Assembly (NCBI GenBank): GCA_018654125.1
Contig: JABIME010000279.1
Coordinates: 1-32,025 of the forward strand
Reading direction: 5' to 3'
DNA: 32,025 bases
From: Candidatus Cloacimonadota bacterium
Lineage (GTDB): Bacteria; Cloacimonadota; Cloacimonadia; Cloacimonadales; TCS61
Made by a program: the position numbers and the translations under genes. Under the pieces are notes generated by a model. It ran no database searches and was not told where the DNA came from. It saw nothing but the letters and a program-made list of their open reading frames with translations. Shown here in pieces: positions 1 through 7,807 of the stretch; positions within the stretch are counted from its first letter, which is position 1; the number at the start of each line of letters is the position of its first letter.

Positions 1-251
1 ATAGCTACTCACTCGATAGTGATAGTTTCTCTGATGCTTCTGTTCAAGTATTCTTTGATGGAGAATTAGAAGCTGTTTATGGTCCACATCATTTTATAGT
101 GGATGATTTTAATGGAACTGATCCTGCAGCTTGGTGGGAAGTTTGTACTATTACTGTTTCGAATAACAGATGCATAATAACAAATGATGAACCAACACAA
201 ATCGTTAAAGACAAGATCGAATTTGATAAAGTGAATCTTCCTAGAAAATAA
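1..251 (+). CDS. 3' end of an unidentified gene, start outside window
   Basis: An open frame (codons beginning at position 3) runs from the window edge to a TAA at 249-251 and gives about 82 residues. The visible part is acidic and rich in aromatic and Asp/Asn residues (for example DDFNGTDPAAWWEV), as in secreted or surface beta-sheet proteins, but I recognise no family. The reading frame is supported by the lack of internal stops and by a strong terminator 21 bases after the stop codon. The N-terminal part, including any signal peptide, is not in the window, so no function is assigned. Confidence 0.6.
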   Translation, partial: SYSLDSDSFSDASVQVFFDGELEAVYGPHHFIVDDFNGTDPAAWWEVCTITVSNNRCIITNDEPTQIVKDKIEFDKVNLPRK

Positions 252-272
252 TTATTAAAAGATTATTAATAT

Positions 273-304
273 AAACTGGCAGGTTAACACTTGCCAGTTT
301 TTTT
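273..304 (+). terminator. Rho-independent terminator
   Basis: A perfect 9-bp inverted repeat (AAACTGGCA at 273-281 and TGCCAGTTT at 292-300) with a 10-nt loop is followed by more T residues to 304. It lies just after the stop codon at 251 and should end that upstream transcript. Confidence 0.9.
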
Positions 305-389
305 GTTTATAATTAAGATTAAATGAATTGACACATAATATCTAAAACACTTTCTTAGAAATGAAAATTGAAAAACATCGGAGAGATAT

Positions 390-812
390 ATGGGGACGCA
401 ACAATTATTACTTATTGTTCTTAGTTTAATCATTGTTTCAGTTTCAATTGTAGGCGCAATTGGTTTATTTAAATTACGTGCTCAACAATCAAATAGATCT
501 GCAATTATTCAGGATATGTATAACATAGCTGTTTTAGCTATCTCATATAATAAAACCACAGCCAATATGGGAGGTGGTGCAGGGGATTGGGATCCAGAGG
601 GATTTTATGTTTGGTGCGGTTATCCAATATCTCGTAATAGCAGATATTTGGAAACTGATAATGGAAGAATTCTTGTGCGAGTTGCTAGTAGAGATAGATT
701 AATAGTAAAGGGATGGGGCACTGAACTTGGATATAATGAGAATCAGGCAATTCGTGCTCGACTAATATTAACTAGCACTTCTGGACAAATAAATTTTAGA
801 ATACTGAATTAA
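390..812 (+). CDS. Pilin-like membrane-anchored hypothetical protein
   Basis: This 140-residue protein begins directly with MGTQQLLLIVL and a hydrophobic helix to about residue 27. An amphipathic helix follows (NRSAIIQDMYNIAVLAISY), then a Gly-rich turn (MGGGAGDW) and a small beta-rich globular part. The layout resembles type IV pilin-like subunits, but the usual prepilin site (G followed by F-x-x-x-E) is missing: Gly is residue 2 and no Glu follows at +5. I recall similar GTQQLLLIVL-starting proteins in FCB-group genomes, without a known function. A GGAGAG Shine-Dalgarno at 380-385 supports the ATG at 390. The gene stands alone between a terminator and the tetR promoter. The membrane anchor is well supported; the pilin relationship is a suggestion. 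Confidence 0.7.
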   Translation: MGTQQLLLIVLSLIIVSVSIVGAIGLFKLRAQQSNRSAIIQDMYNIAVLAISYNKTTANMGGGAGDWDPEGFYVWCGYPISRNSRYLETDNGRILVRVASRDRLIVKGWGTELGYNENQAIRARLILTSTSGQINFRILN

Positions 813-856
813 CTCACTTTTTTTTACTAATTATTATAACAAATTCAAAAAAATAC

Positions 857-886
857 TTTACAAAGATTCATTAATTAAATTATATA
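857..886 (+). promoter_or_regulatory. Promoter of the tetR-lol-like operon
   Basis: A -35-like TTTACA at 857-862 is followed, after an 18-bp spacer, by TATATA at 881-886. The operator palindrome starts at the next base, so repressor binding would cover the transcription start. The start itself is inferred. Confidence 0.5.
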
Positions 887-901
887 GACCGACGGTCGGT
901 C
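887..901 (+). promoter_or_regulatory. TetR-family operator palindrome
   Basis: GACCGACGGTCGGTC is a perfect inverted repeat: 7-bp arms GACCGAC and GTCGGTC around a central G. It is GC-rich in AT-rich surroundings. It lies between the -10 box and the tetR start at 927. Palindromes of this type are common autoregulatory sites of TetR/AcrR repressors. The most likely binder is the product of 927-1622, which would repress its own operon. Confidence 0.8.
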
Positions 902-926
902 AGTAAGAATAAAAGGATGTAGATAA

Positions 927-1622
927 ATGGCTCGAATTGTGAAAAAAGCAGAGGAAAGACGCAGTGAGATTTTGCAGAAAGCTCAAGAACTATTTTATAC
1001 TCATGGTTATGCTAAAACATCTGTAAGTATGGTCATTGATGCATTAGGAATTTCTAAAGGTGCATTCTATCACTACTTTAAATCAAAAGAAGAGCTTCTA
1101 GACTCATTAGCTGCTTTCCTTTCTCAAAATATTAAAAGTAGAATAGAAGCTGGTGTGAATGATCAAAATCTGAATGCCATTGAAAAATTGAATAACATGT
1201 ACTATGAATCCGGCTCTTACAAAGTTGAGAATATTGACTTTATTATGACTATCACTGAAGCACTTTATAGTGATGATAATTTATTATTGCGATTCAAATT
1301 TCAAAATAAGTCACTTGAGCATTTTGTACCACTTTTAGCAAAGATTTTCCAACAAGGAAAAGAAGAAGCTTTGTTTAATATTGAGAAGCCTGAGGTTATG
1401 GCTAGAATAGTTCTGCTCTTTGGAATGAGCATTGCAGAACATAACGCTAAACTAATATTACAACTAACAAATCATCCAGAAAAACTTGATGAGATAATTA
1501 ACAATTTATCGATCTATCAAAGATCGGTTGAAAGAATGCTTAATGCACCTGAAAATTCAGTAATCGCTTTTGACAAAAAATTCTTTGAAGCTTTCAAAGA
1601 AAAACTAGTGAGTACGAAATGA
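927..1622 (+). CDS. TetR/AcrR-family transcriptional repressor
   Basis: This 231-residue protein has the classic TetR N-terminal DNA-binding domain at about residues 9-56: an ILQKAQELFYTHGYAKTSV helix followed by the helix-turn-helix segment GISKGAFYHYFKSKEELL. The remainder is the helical ligand-binding and dimerisation domain, whose inducer cannot be predicted. It is the first gene of a tight six-gene operon, and its stop codon overlaps the next start (ATGA at 1619-1622). The 15-bp palindrome at 887-901, 25 bases upstream of the ATG, is the natural autoregulatory target. The expected inducer is a small hydrophobic or membrane-related compound linked to the envelope transporter it controls; that is inference. 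Confidence 0.93.
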   Translation: MARIVKKAEERRSEILQKAQELFYTHGYAKTSVSMVIDALGISKGAFYHYFKSKEELLDSLAAFLSQNIKSRIEAGVNDQNLNAIEKLNNMYYESGSYKVENIDFIMTITEALYSDDNLLLRFKFQNKSLEHFVPLLAKIFQQGKEEALFNIEKPEVMARIVLLFGMSIAEHNAKLILQLTNHPEKLDEIINNLSIYQRSVERMLNAPENSVIAFDKKFFEAFKEKLVSTK

Positions 1623-2698
1623 AAAAGACCATTTTAACTTTCTTTTTAGTTTTGATAGGAATTCAAATCAATAGTATTGAGTGGAAGTTAACACATCAAA
1701 TTACTTCAACTTCTACATTCTACATAGATCAAAGCAACTTTGACACTGACTTGAATTATAAACCAACATTAGTTTTTGACCTTATCCAAAGTGATGATCA
1801 TTATCTGGATTCAGAAATTTCATACGATTTTAATTTAAAACTAGTAAGAATAAATAATCATGGGAAACATCAAAACAATGAATTCAAGATTACAGGAGAC
1901 CTCTATAGAAGCTGGTTAAGATATTCAACTTCTCAATCTGAAATTAGAATTGGATTGCAAAAGATAAATTTTGGTCCTGCCCAAATTCTCCGCTCACTTC
2001 AATGGTTTGACAACATCGATCCAAATGATCCAACCCAAATGACAGAAGGTGTAAAAGCACTTCTTGGAAGATACTACTTCATAAATAATGCAAACATCTG
2101 GCTATGGGGGATTTGGGGAGATCGGAATGATACTTCTTTTGAAAAATTCTTTTATGAAGAAGATAATCTTGAGTTTGGTGGAAGAATTCAGTATCCGTTC
2201 CAATATTGTGAAGCAGGCTTTTCTGCACATCACAGTCCAACTGATACGCAAACTTTCAATACAGAAACAAAATATGGGATTGATCTTCGATGGGATATGG
2301 CTTTAGGGTTTTGGATAGAATCATGTTTAAATGTTTATAGTAACTCTCAGCAAAACAATTACTCAAGACAACTTACTTTAGGAACTGATTACACTTTTGG
2401 AATTGGAAATGGAATTTACAGCCTGCTTGAACATCAATATTTTTCAGAAGTTCAAGAAGACATTTGGAATCCATCAGATAGAACCGGAGCCAGTTCATTA
2501 CTTATAAGTTATCCTCTTGGAATGTTTGATTCTGTAAGAAGTATATTAACGTATAATTGGCAACCAGAGCTTTACAACTGGTTTTTATCGTATAATCGAA
2601 ATTACGATTTTCTTTCATTATACATAAATTGCTTTGGAAATATTGATAAAATAAATGACGATAAATCGATTCAATTAATAATAGAAAAGAAATTTTAA
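1619..2698 (+). CDS. Outer-membrane beta-barrel protein of the lol-like operon
   Basis: This 359-residue protein starts with a signal peptide (MKKTILTFFLVLIGIQINS). The mature part is rich in alternating aromatic and polar strands, has a segment FGPAQILRSLQWFDNIDP, and ends in a terminal aromatic residue (IEKKF), as expected for a BAM-inserted barrel. The FGPAQ...LRWFD-like stretch resembles porin-like families found next to envelope lipid or lipoprotein transporters, such as DUF1302-type proteins; I would not assign a family firmly. It overlaps tetR by 4 nt and precedes the ABC ATPase by 18 nt, so it is probably the outer-membrane component of the transport system. An uncharacterised porin is the alternative. 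Confidence 0.75.
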   Translation: MKKTILTFFLVLIGIQINSIEWKLTHQITSTSTFYIDQSNFDTDLNYKPTLVFDLIQSDDHYLDSEISYDFNLKLVRINNHGKHQNNEFKITGDLYRSWLRYSTSQSEIRIGLQKINFGPAQILRSLQWFDNIDPNDPTQMTEGVKALLGRYYFINNANIWLWGIWGDRNDTSFEKFFYEEDNLEFGGRIQYPFQYCEAGFSAHHSPTDTQTFNTETKYGIDLRWDMALGFWIESCLNVYSNSQQNNYSRQLTLGTDYTFGIGNGIYSLLEHQYFSEVQEDIWNPSDRTGASSLLISYPLGMFDSVRSILTYNWQPELYNWFLSYNRNYDFLSLYINCFGNIDKINDDKSIQLIIEKKF

Positions 2699-2716
2699 AT
2701 AAATAGAGGAGTGAAT

Positions 2717-3409
2717 ATGGCTCAAATTACAATTAAGGAAATGCTAAAGAATTATCCGATTGGCAGAGGAAAATTTACTGCATTAAAGAGTATTGAACTG
2801 GAATTTAAAAAAGGTGAATTTACTGGAATTGTAGGACCTAGCGGTTCAGGAAAAACAACATTACTTAATATTATTGGTTCACTTGATGTACAAACAGAGG
2901 GTTCTGTAGAAGTAATGGGGAAAGAGATCAAAACTCTATCTGCTAAACAATCTTCCCGCCTGCGCAGTGAGCATATTGGTTTTATTTTTCAAACTTATAA
3001 TCTGCTGCCCGTTTACACAGTTTATGAGAACGTAGAATTCCCACTTATTCTATTGGGAATGTCTGCATCTGAACGTAAGAAAGCTGTTTTAGATGCATTG
3101 GAATGGGTTGGGTTAACAGATAAGATAAAATCAAGACCGGCTCAACTTTCCGGTGGTGAATGCCAGCGTGTGGCAATTGCCAGAGCTATTGTAAAAAAAC
3201 CTGATATTGTTCTGGCAGATGAGCCAACAGCTAATCTTGATGCAGAGAATTCTCATCACATACTAAAAACAATGAGAAAAATCAACGAGGAATTGGGAAC
3301 AACATTTATATTTTCTACCCATGATGCAAAAGTAATTTCCTACCTTAAGCGAAAGATCACGCTTCTTGATGGCAAGATTTCTAATGATGAAATAGTCAAT
3401 GGAGGTTGA
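2717..3409 (+). CDS. ABC transporter ATPase, LolD/MacB type
   Basis: This 230-residue ATPase carries all nucleotide-binding motifs: Walker A GPSGSGKTT, Q-loop (FQTYNLLP), signature LSGGECQRVAIARA, Walker B IVLADEPTANLD and switch His in STHD. The sequence fits the LolD/MacB/FtsE branch (COG1136), whose partners are FtsX-fold permeases, and two such permeases follow directly. It would power extraction of a substrate from the outer leaflet of the inner membrane rather than pumping through it. ATG 2717 is preferred over a GTG at 2711 because AGGAG at 2707-2711 overlaps the GTG and is well spaced for the ATG. Only 2 nt separate it from the next gene. Confidence 0.92.
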   Translation: MAQITIKEMLKNYPIGRGKFTALKSIELEFKKGEFTGIVGPSGSGKTTLLNIIGSLDVQTEGSVEVMGKEIKTLSAKQSSRLRSEHIGFIFQTYNLLPVYTVYENVEFPLILLGMSASERKKAVLDALEWVGLTDKIKSRPAQLSGGECQRVAIARAIVKKPDIVLADEPTANLDAENSHHILKTMRKINEELGTTFIFSTHDAKVISYLKRKITLLDGKISNDEIVNGG

Positions 3410-3411
3410 TC

Positions 3412-4584
3412 ATGATTTTCAAACTAGCAACAAAAAATATTTTGGGAGCAGGACTTCGAACTTGGCTGAACATATTCATCCTTTCCCTCTCATATTTCGC
3501 AATAATCGCTTTACAAGGATTCTTTGTGGGCTGGCAGGATGATGCTTCCCGTGAAATGAAGAATTGGGATTTTGCAGGTGGACAATACTGGCAAGAGAGC
3601 TATGATCCGTATGATCCGTTTACATTGGAAGACAGCCACGCAGCAATTCCCGAAGATCTACAAAAGATGATAATAGAAAGTAATGCAATTTCAATTCTGC
3701 TTTCTCCAGCCACGATCTATCCCGAAGGGAGAATGAGAAATATTGTACTTAAAGGAATTGATCCGAATCAGAGCATGATCGAGCTTCCAACAAAATACCT
3801 TACAGATAATGATGGAGAGATCAATTGTATCATTGGCTCCGGATTTGCTGACAACCTAAATATTAAAGAAGGTGATTACATCGTATTACGCTGGCGTGAC
3901 AAAAATGGAACTTATGATGCCCGAGATATCAAGATAGCTCACGTTTTTTCTACTACTGTACTCACTGTAGAAAGCAACCAGATCTGGATGTCTTTACAAA
4001 CTCTGCAAGAAATGCTGGATCTTCCAAATGAAGCAACGATCATCACAATAAAAGATGAAATGTATAATAAAGAAATTTCCGGTTGGGAACATAAAGATCT
4101 GGATTTTCTGCTAATCGATCTTACAAACATGATCCAGGCAAAGACCATGGGTTCTTCTATCATGTATGCAATACTACTTTTCCTGGCTATGATAGCAATT
4201 TTTGATACACAGATACTTGCGATTTTTCGACGTAGAAAAGAGATGGGAACCATGATGGCTATGGGAATGACGCGTTCCAAAATAATTCAATTATTTACAT
4301 TAGAAGGTGTTCTTCATGCAATTATGGCTATATTTATGGGAGCAATTTATGGGATCCCATTATTGAGACATTTTGAAAAAGTAGGAATGCAGCTTGGAAC
4401 CGATGCCAAAGAATGGGGGCTGAGTGGTTTGGATGATGCACTCTATCCTGTTTATGGATGGAAACTGGTTGTAGGAACAATAATACTGGTTCTGATAACA
4501 ACAACCATAGTTAGTTTTCTTCCCACTAGAAAGATAGCGAAATTAAAACCAACCGATGCTCTGCGCGGAAAGATGACAAGGTGA
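3412..4584 (+). CDS. ABC permease, LolC/LolE (FtsX) type, first copy
   Basis: This 390-residue permease has the four-helix FtsX/MacB topology: one N-terminal membrane helix (about residues 14-36), a large extracytoplasmic domain, and three C-terminal helices. The C-terminal part has the family's cytoplasmic loop (FRRRKEMGTMMAMGMTR), which contacts the ATPase. ATG 3412 sits 6 nt after a perfect GGAGG (3401-3405); an in-frame TTG at 3406 is too close to that site. It likely forms a heterodimer with the permease at 4595-5860, as LolC and LolE do. The transported lipoprotein or lipid is unknown. Confidence 0.88.
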   Translation: MIFKLATKNILGAGLRTWLNIFILSLSYFAIIALQGFFVGWQDDASREMKNWDFAGGQYWQESYDPYDPFTLEDSHAAIPEDLQKMIIESNAISILLSPATIYPEGRMRNIVLKGIDPNQSMIELPTKYLTDNDGEINCIIGSGFADNLNIKEGDYIVLRWRDKNGTYDARDIKIAHVFSTTVLTVESNQIWMSLQTLQEMLDLPNEATIITIKDEMYNKEISGWEHKDLDFLLIDLTNMIQAKTMGSSIMYAILLFLAMIAIFDTQILAIFRRRKEMGTMMAMGMTRSKIIQLFTLEGVLHAIMAIFMGAIYGIPLLRHFEKVGMQLGTDAKEWGLSGLDDALYPVYGWKLVVGTIILVLITTTIVSFLPTRKIAKLKPTDALRGKMTR

Positions 4585-4594
4585 GGAGAGTGAT

Positions 4595-5860
4595 ATGTTA
4601 AAATTTCTAGCTAAAGGACTCTTGCGGGATCGCTCTAGAAGCCTCTTCCCTATTATGATCATTGCAACAGGAGTTATATTTACTGTTCTCATGTATAGTT
4701 GGATGATGGGATTCGTGACCATGTTCATAAGGGAAAATGCCAGATTTGATACAGGACACGTAAAAATAATAACTAGAGCATATAATGATTTGATCGATCA
4801 AAAACCATATGACCTGGGATTGATGAATGTAAACGAGAAAATCGGAATGCTATCCAGTGAATATCCCGAAATGCAGTGGCAACCTCGCATCTATTTTGGT
4901 GGTCTGCTGGATCTGCCTGATGAAGAAGGAGAAACATTGAGCCAGGGAGAAGTTATCGGCTTTGGTGTAGATATTCTTTCTGATTCATTTGAAAAAGATC
5001 TTCTGAACCTGGAAGAAGCTCTTTCAAATGGTAATCTGCCAACCAAGCAGGGAGAAATATTAATTAGTAGTGAAGTGGCAGATAAACTTGGAATTAATAT
5101 TAATGATAAGGTTACGATTATCGGTAGCACAATACATGGTTCGATGGCAATGAATAATTTCACAGTTTGCGGAATGGTTCGTTTTGGTGTTCAGGCAATG
5201 GATCGAGGAGCAGTGATCGTAGATATTTCTGATGTTCGATCATTTCTAGACATGGAAGATTCTGCCAGTGAAATTCTTGGTTTCCTACCTGAATATAAAG
5301 AACTCCCTACATTTGAGATCGCTGATGTTTTTAATGCAAAATACAATGATGAAAATGATGAGTTTTCTGACATTATGCTGCCTCTAAGAAAACAAGGCAA
5401 CATGGACTTCATGCTAAATTCAATGAATCAGAGATTGAATATTTTTGTTTTTGTATTCATTTTCATTATGTCTCTGGTTTTATGGAATTCCGGTTTGATG
5501 AATGGAATCAGACGTTATGGAGAGATAGGAGTACGACTTGCAATTGGAGAGAGTAAAGGGCACATCTACCGTTCATTGATACTTGAGTCTATTTTAGTTG
5601 GAATTGCAGCTACAGTTATCGGTACTGCTATCGGACTCGCATTTTCTTATCTTCTACAATACAAAGGATTCGATATGGGTTCATTAATGAGAGATGCAAA
5701 TTTTATCATGGGTAGTACAATGAATGCTCAAGTAACTCCAGCAAGTTATTATATTGGTTTTATCCCGGGAGTTTTTGCCTCTGTCATTGGAGCGATCTTT
5801 TCTGGAATCGGAATCTATAAAAGAAACACAACACAATTATTTAAGGAGTTGGAGACATGA
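4595..5860 (+). CDS. ABC permease, LolC/LolE (FtsX) type, second copy
   Basis: This 421-residue protein has the same architecture as its upstream neighbour: an N-terminal membrane segment (SLFPIMIIATGVIFTVLMYS), a MacB_PCD-like periplasmic domain, and three C-terminal helices with the loop GIRRYGEIGVRLAIGESK. A GAGGAGAG stretch precedes the ATG, and the intergenic gap is 10 nt. The two permeases differ strongly in sequence, which fits an obligate heterodimer rather than a recent duplication. Its stop overlaps the start of the LolA-like gene (ATGA), implying coupled translation of transporter and periplasmic carrier. Confidence 0.88.
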   Translation: MLKFLAKGLLRDRSRSLFPIMIIATGVIFTVLMYSWMMGFVTMFIRENARFDTGHVKIITRAYNDLIDQKPYDLGLMNVNEKIGMLSSEYPEMQWQPRIYFGGLLDLPDEEGETLSQGEVIGFGVDILSDSFEKDLLNLEEALSNGNLPTKQGEILISSEVADKLGININDKVTIIGSTIHGSMAMNNFTVCGMVRFGVQAMDRGAVIVDISDVRSFLDMEDSASEILGFLPEYKELPTFEIADVFNAKYNDENDEFSDIMLPLRKQGNMDFMLNSMNQRLNIFVFVFIFIMSLVLWNSGLMNGIRRYGEIGVRLAIGESKGHIYRSLILESILVGIAATVIGTAIGLAFSYLLQYKGFDMGSLMRDANFIMGSTMNAQVTPASYYIGFIPGVFASVIGAIFSGIGIYKRNTTQLFKELET

Positions 5861-6594
5861 AAAAGATACTGATATTTACAATAATCTTATTTTGTACTTT
5901 AGTCTTTGCAGAACTACCGGACGGAAATGAAATTCTTAAACAAATAGATGATAACATGTATGCAAAAAATATGATCTCAACCTCGCAGATGATCGTTCAT
6001 GGCAGACGCGGCAGCAGAACAATGAAACTGAAATCGTGGACGGAAGGAGATGACCGATCTTTCTCTGAATATCTGGCTCCACCTAAAGATGCCGGCACAA
6101 AAATGCTTAAACTTGATGATAAGTTGTGGATATATAATCCATCTGCAGATCGTACGATCCAGATTTCCGGACACATGCTACGCCAATCTATGATGGGCTC
6201 TGATATCTCGTATGAAGATATGATGGAAGAAAATGAACTAACAGAGACCTACTTTGCAGAAACAGTTGGAGAGGAGATTTTCAATAATGTCAGTTGCTGG
6301 AAATTAGAATTAACAGCTATCACCGATGATGCACCATATAAAACGAAAAAAGTGTGGATCGATAAAGAGAAACTAATCCCTATAAAAGAAGAACGTTACG
6401 GTAAAAGTGGGAAACTGCTGAAGACAACCGAGATATTGGAAGTTATGCAGATCGATGAGCGCTGGTATCCAAAAAGAATGATCTTTAAAGATGTTCTGAA
6501 AAAAGGGAAAGGTACGGAATTCATAATTGAAGATATTAAGTTCGACACTGATATTCCTGAAAGCAGATTCTCTAAAGCTGCATTGAGGAAATAG
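5857..6594 (+). CDS. LolA-like outer-membrane lipoprotein-sorting protein
   Basis: This 245-residue protein has a signal peptide (MKKILIFTIILFCTLVFA) and a fold signature of the LolA/LppX-like family labelled 'outer membrane lipoprotein-sorting protein' (Pfam LolA_like): the block LKSWTEGDDRSFSEYLAPP, followed by GTKMLKLDDKLWIYNPSADR and the C-terminal block ELTAITDDAPYKTKKVWIDK. LolA-like half-barrels carry an acyl chain across the periplasm. Its position at the end of an operon with a LolCDE-like exporter and an outer-membrane barrel suggests it shuttles the substrate between them. It is not the housekeeping LolA by sequence; the cargo is unknown. Confidence 0.88.
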   Translation: MKKILIFTIILFCTLVFAELPDGNEILKQIDDNMYAKNMISTSQMIVHGRRGSRTMKLKSWTEGDDRSFSEYLAPPKDAGTKMLKLDDKLWIYNPSADRTIQISGHMLRQSMMGSDISYEDMMEENELTETYFAETVGEEIFNNVSCWKLELTAITDDAPYKTKKVWIDKEKLIPIKEERYGKSGKLLKTTEILEVMQIDERWYPKRMIFKDVLKKGKGTEFIIEDIKFDTDIPESRFSKAALRK

Positions 6595-6649
6595 AAGAAA
6601 GGAAAAGATTAAGGATATTAATGCTAACTTTTTTTTGATTTGACATAAA

Positions 6650-6669
6650 TTAAATGAAAAGTCATTTAA
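6650..6669 (+). promoter_or_regulatory. AT-rich inverted repeat in the gap before 6760
   Basis: TTAAATGA (6650-6657) and TCATTTAA (6662-6669) form a perfect 8-bp inverted repeat around AAAG. A TTGACA at 6640-6645 lies immediately upstream, so this could be an operator over a promoter for the next gene. It lacks a T tract, which argues against a terminator. No good -10 box was found at normal spacing. Confidence 0.3.
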
Positions 6670-6759
6670 GATTTTGTGATTAAGATAACAAAAAAATTGA
6701 TGATACAATAGGAATTGAACAAAGGATAATCTATTTACAATATCACGAGGAAGGTGTTT

Positions 6760-7806
6760 ATGAAATATTTACTTGTCTTTGTTTTTTTTATAAGTATCAC
6801 TTTTAGTTATGCTAATATTATAATTCCAGGTCCATATGCTCGAGAGTTACAATGGGTAGATGGAGAATGGCATCTTGAATTAAAAAATATGGGTGTTGAT
6901 CCCCCTTCACTAGAAATGTGTTATCTGCAATGTAATGCCGGTTTCAGTTACTTCAATGCAATTAATTTTCCCGAAGTTGGAATTATCGAAGTTACAAAAA
7001 ATGATTTAAATATTCCTTATGAACTTAACACAGAATTTGATGAAATTATGTTAGGTTGGGATGGTCCATATGGTAACGAACCATCTAGTTATGTTTATTA
7101 TGGTGGTTCTAATTACAGTATGGCACCTCTTGAAGGAGAATCACTTGTAAGAAAAGCCTTTCTTGATCCAGTTCTTCCTTTAGCTGCTTATTATTACTGC
7201 AGAGATAATTCTCCTACTATGGGGCAACCTAACGATGCTGAAGGTTTTACTGGAACTTTTAGTGGTAATGTGATCAACGAACAGGGTAATCCCTTAGCAG
7301 GAGCCGTTTTAGAATATTATCCTCCGATGGGTGCTAATGAAATCTTCACAAATATAGACGGTGAATTCTCGCACGAAATGTATACCGTCCGTTATGATAT
7401 ACTGGTTAAATATAATGAAATTACATATATTGATACAATGATATATGTAGCACCAGATTCAAATACGGTTCGAACATTTGTATTACCAATAACTCACTCT
7501 TCACCATCTCTTAAGATGCTTCTTAATACTCAAATGAGTATATATCCTAATCCCTTCAATCCATCCACAACGATTCGATTTAGTATTCCACTTGACGTTA
7601 ATGATATAGTAATTGATATCTTCAACAATAAAGGACAAAAAGTAAGAACACTTAAAAGTTTTTATGAAGTTCTTGATGAACAGCAAGAAGTTACTTGGAA
7701 TGGCTTGGATAGCAATGGGAATCAAATTGCTTCAGGTGTTTATTTTGCACGCTTAGTAGGTGATGGAATAGTACTAAAAGAATGTAAAATGCTTTTACTT
7801 AAATAG
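6760..7806 (+). CDS. Secreted protein with carboxypeptidase-regulatory-like and C-terminal sorting domains
   Basis: This 348-residue protein has a signal peptide (MKYLLVFVFFISITFSYA), an N-terminal domain rich in aromatic residues and ending in a DSPTMGQPNDAEG-like link, then a CarboxypepD_reg-like beta-sandwich (SGNVINEQGNPLAGAVLEYY, about residues 168-245). The last ~80 residues form a Por-type sorting domain (IYPNPFNPSTTIRFSIP, then GQKVRTL, then GNQIASGVYFARL). Such domains mark proteins exported across the outer membrane, as in type IX secretion or an equivalent route in the FCB group. ATG 6760 has AGGAAGG at 6748-6754; the in-frame GTG at 6754 falls inside that site and is rejected. No catalytic motif was seen; a surface-binding role is likely. 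Confidence 0.8.
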   Translation: MKYLLVFVFFISITFSYANIIIPGPYARELQWVDGEWHLELKNMGVDPPSLEMCYLQCNAGFSYFNAINFPEVGIIEVTKNDLNIPYELNTEFDEIMLGWDGPYGNEPSSYVYYGGSNYSMAPLEGESLVRKAFLDPVLPLAAYYYCRDNSPTMGQPNDAEGFTGTFSGNVINEQGNPLAGAVLEYYPPMGANEIFTNIDGEFSHEMYTVRYDILVKYNEITYIDTMIYVAPDSNTVRTFVLPITHSSPSLKMLLNTQMSIYPNPFNPSTTIRFSIPLDVNDIVIDIFNNKGQKVRTLKSFYEVLDEQQEVTWNGLDSNGNQIASGVYFARLVGDGIVLKECKMLLLK

Positions 7807-7807
7807 T

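Noticed and set aside
328..356. TTGACA at 328-333 as promoter of the pilin-like gene
   Set aside because: No acceptable -10 box lies 16-19 bp downstream, so it was not listed as a promoter.
2711..2716. GTG start for the LolD-type ATPase
   Set aside because: The GTG overlaps the Shine-Dalgarno AGGAG itself; the ATG at 2717 has normal spacing.
3939..4280. Minus-strand 113-codon frame inside the first permease gene
   Set aside because: It lies entirely within a well-supported plus-strand gene, has no ribosome site and no recognisable domain.
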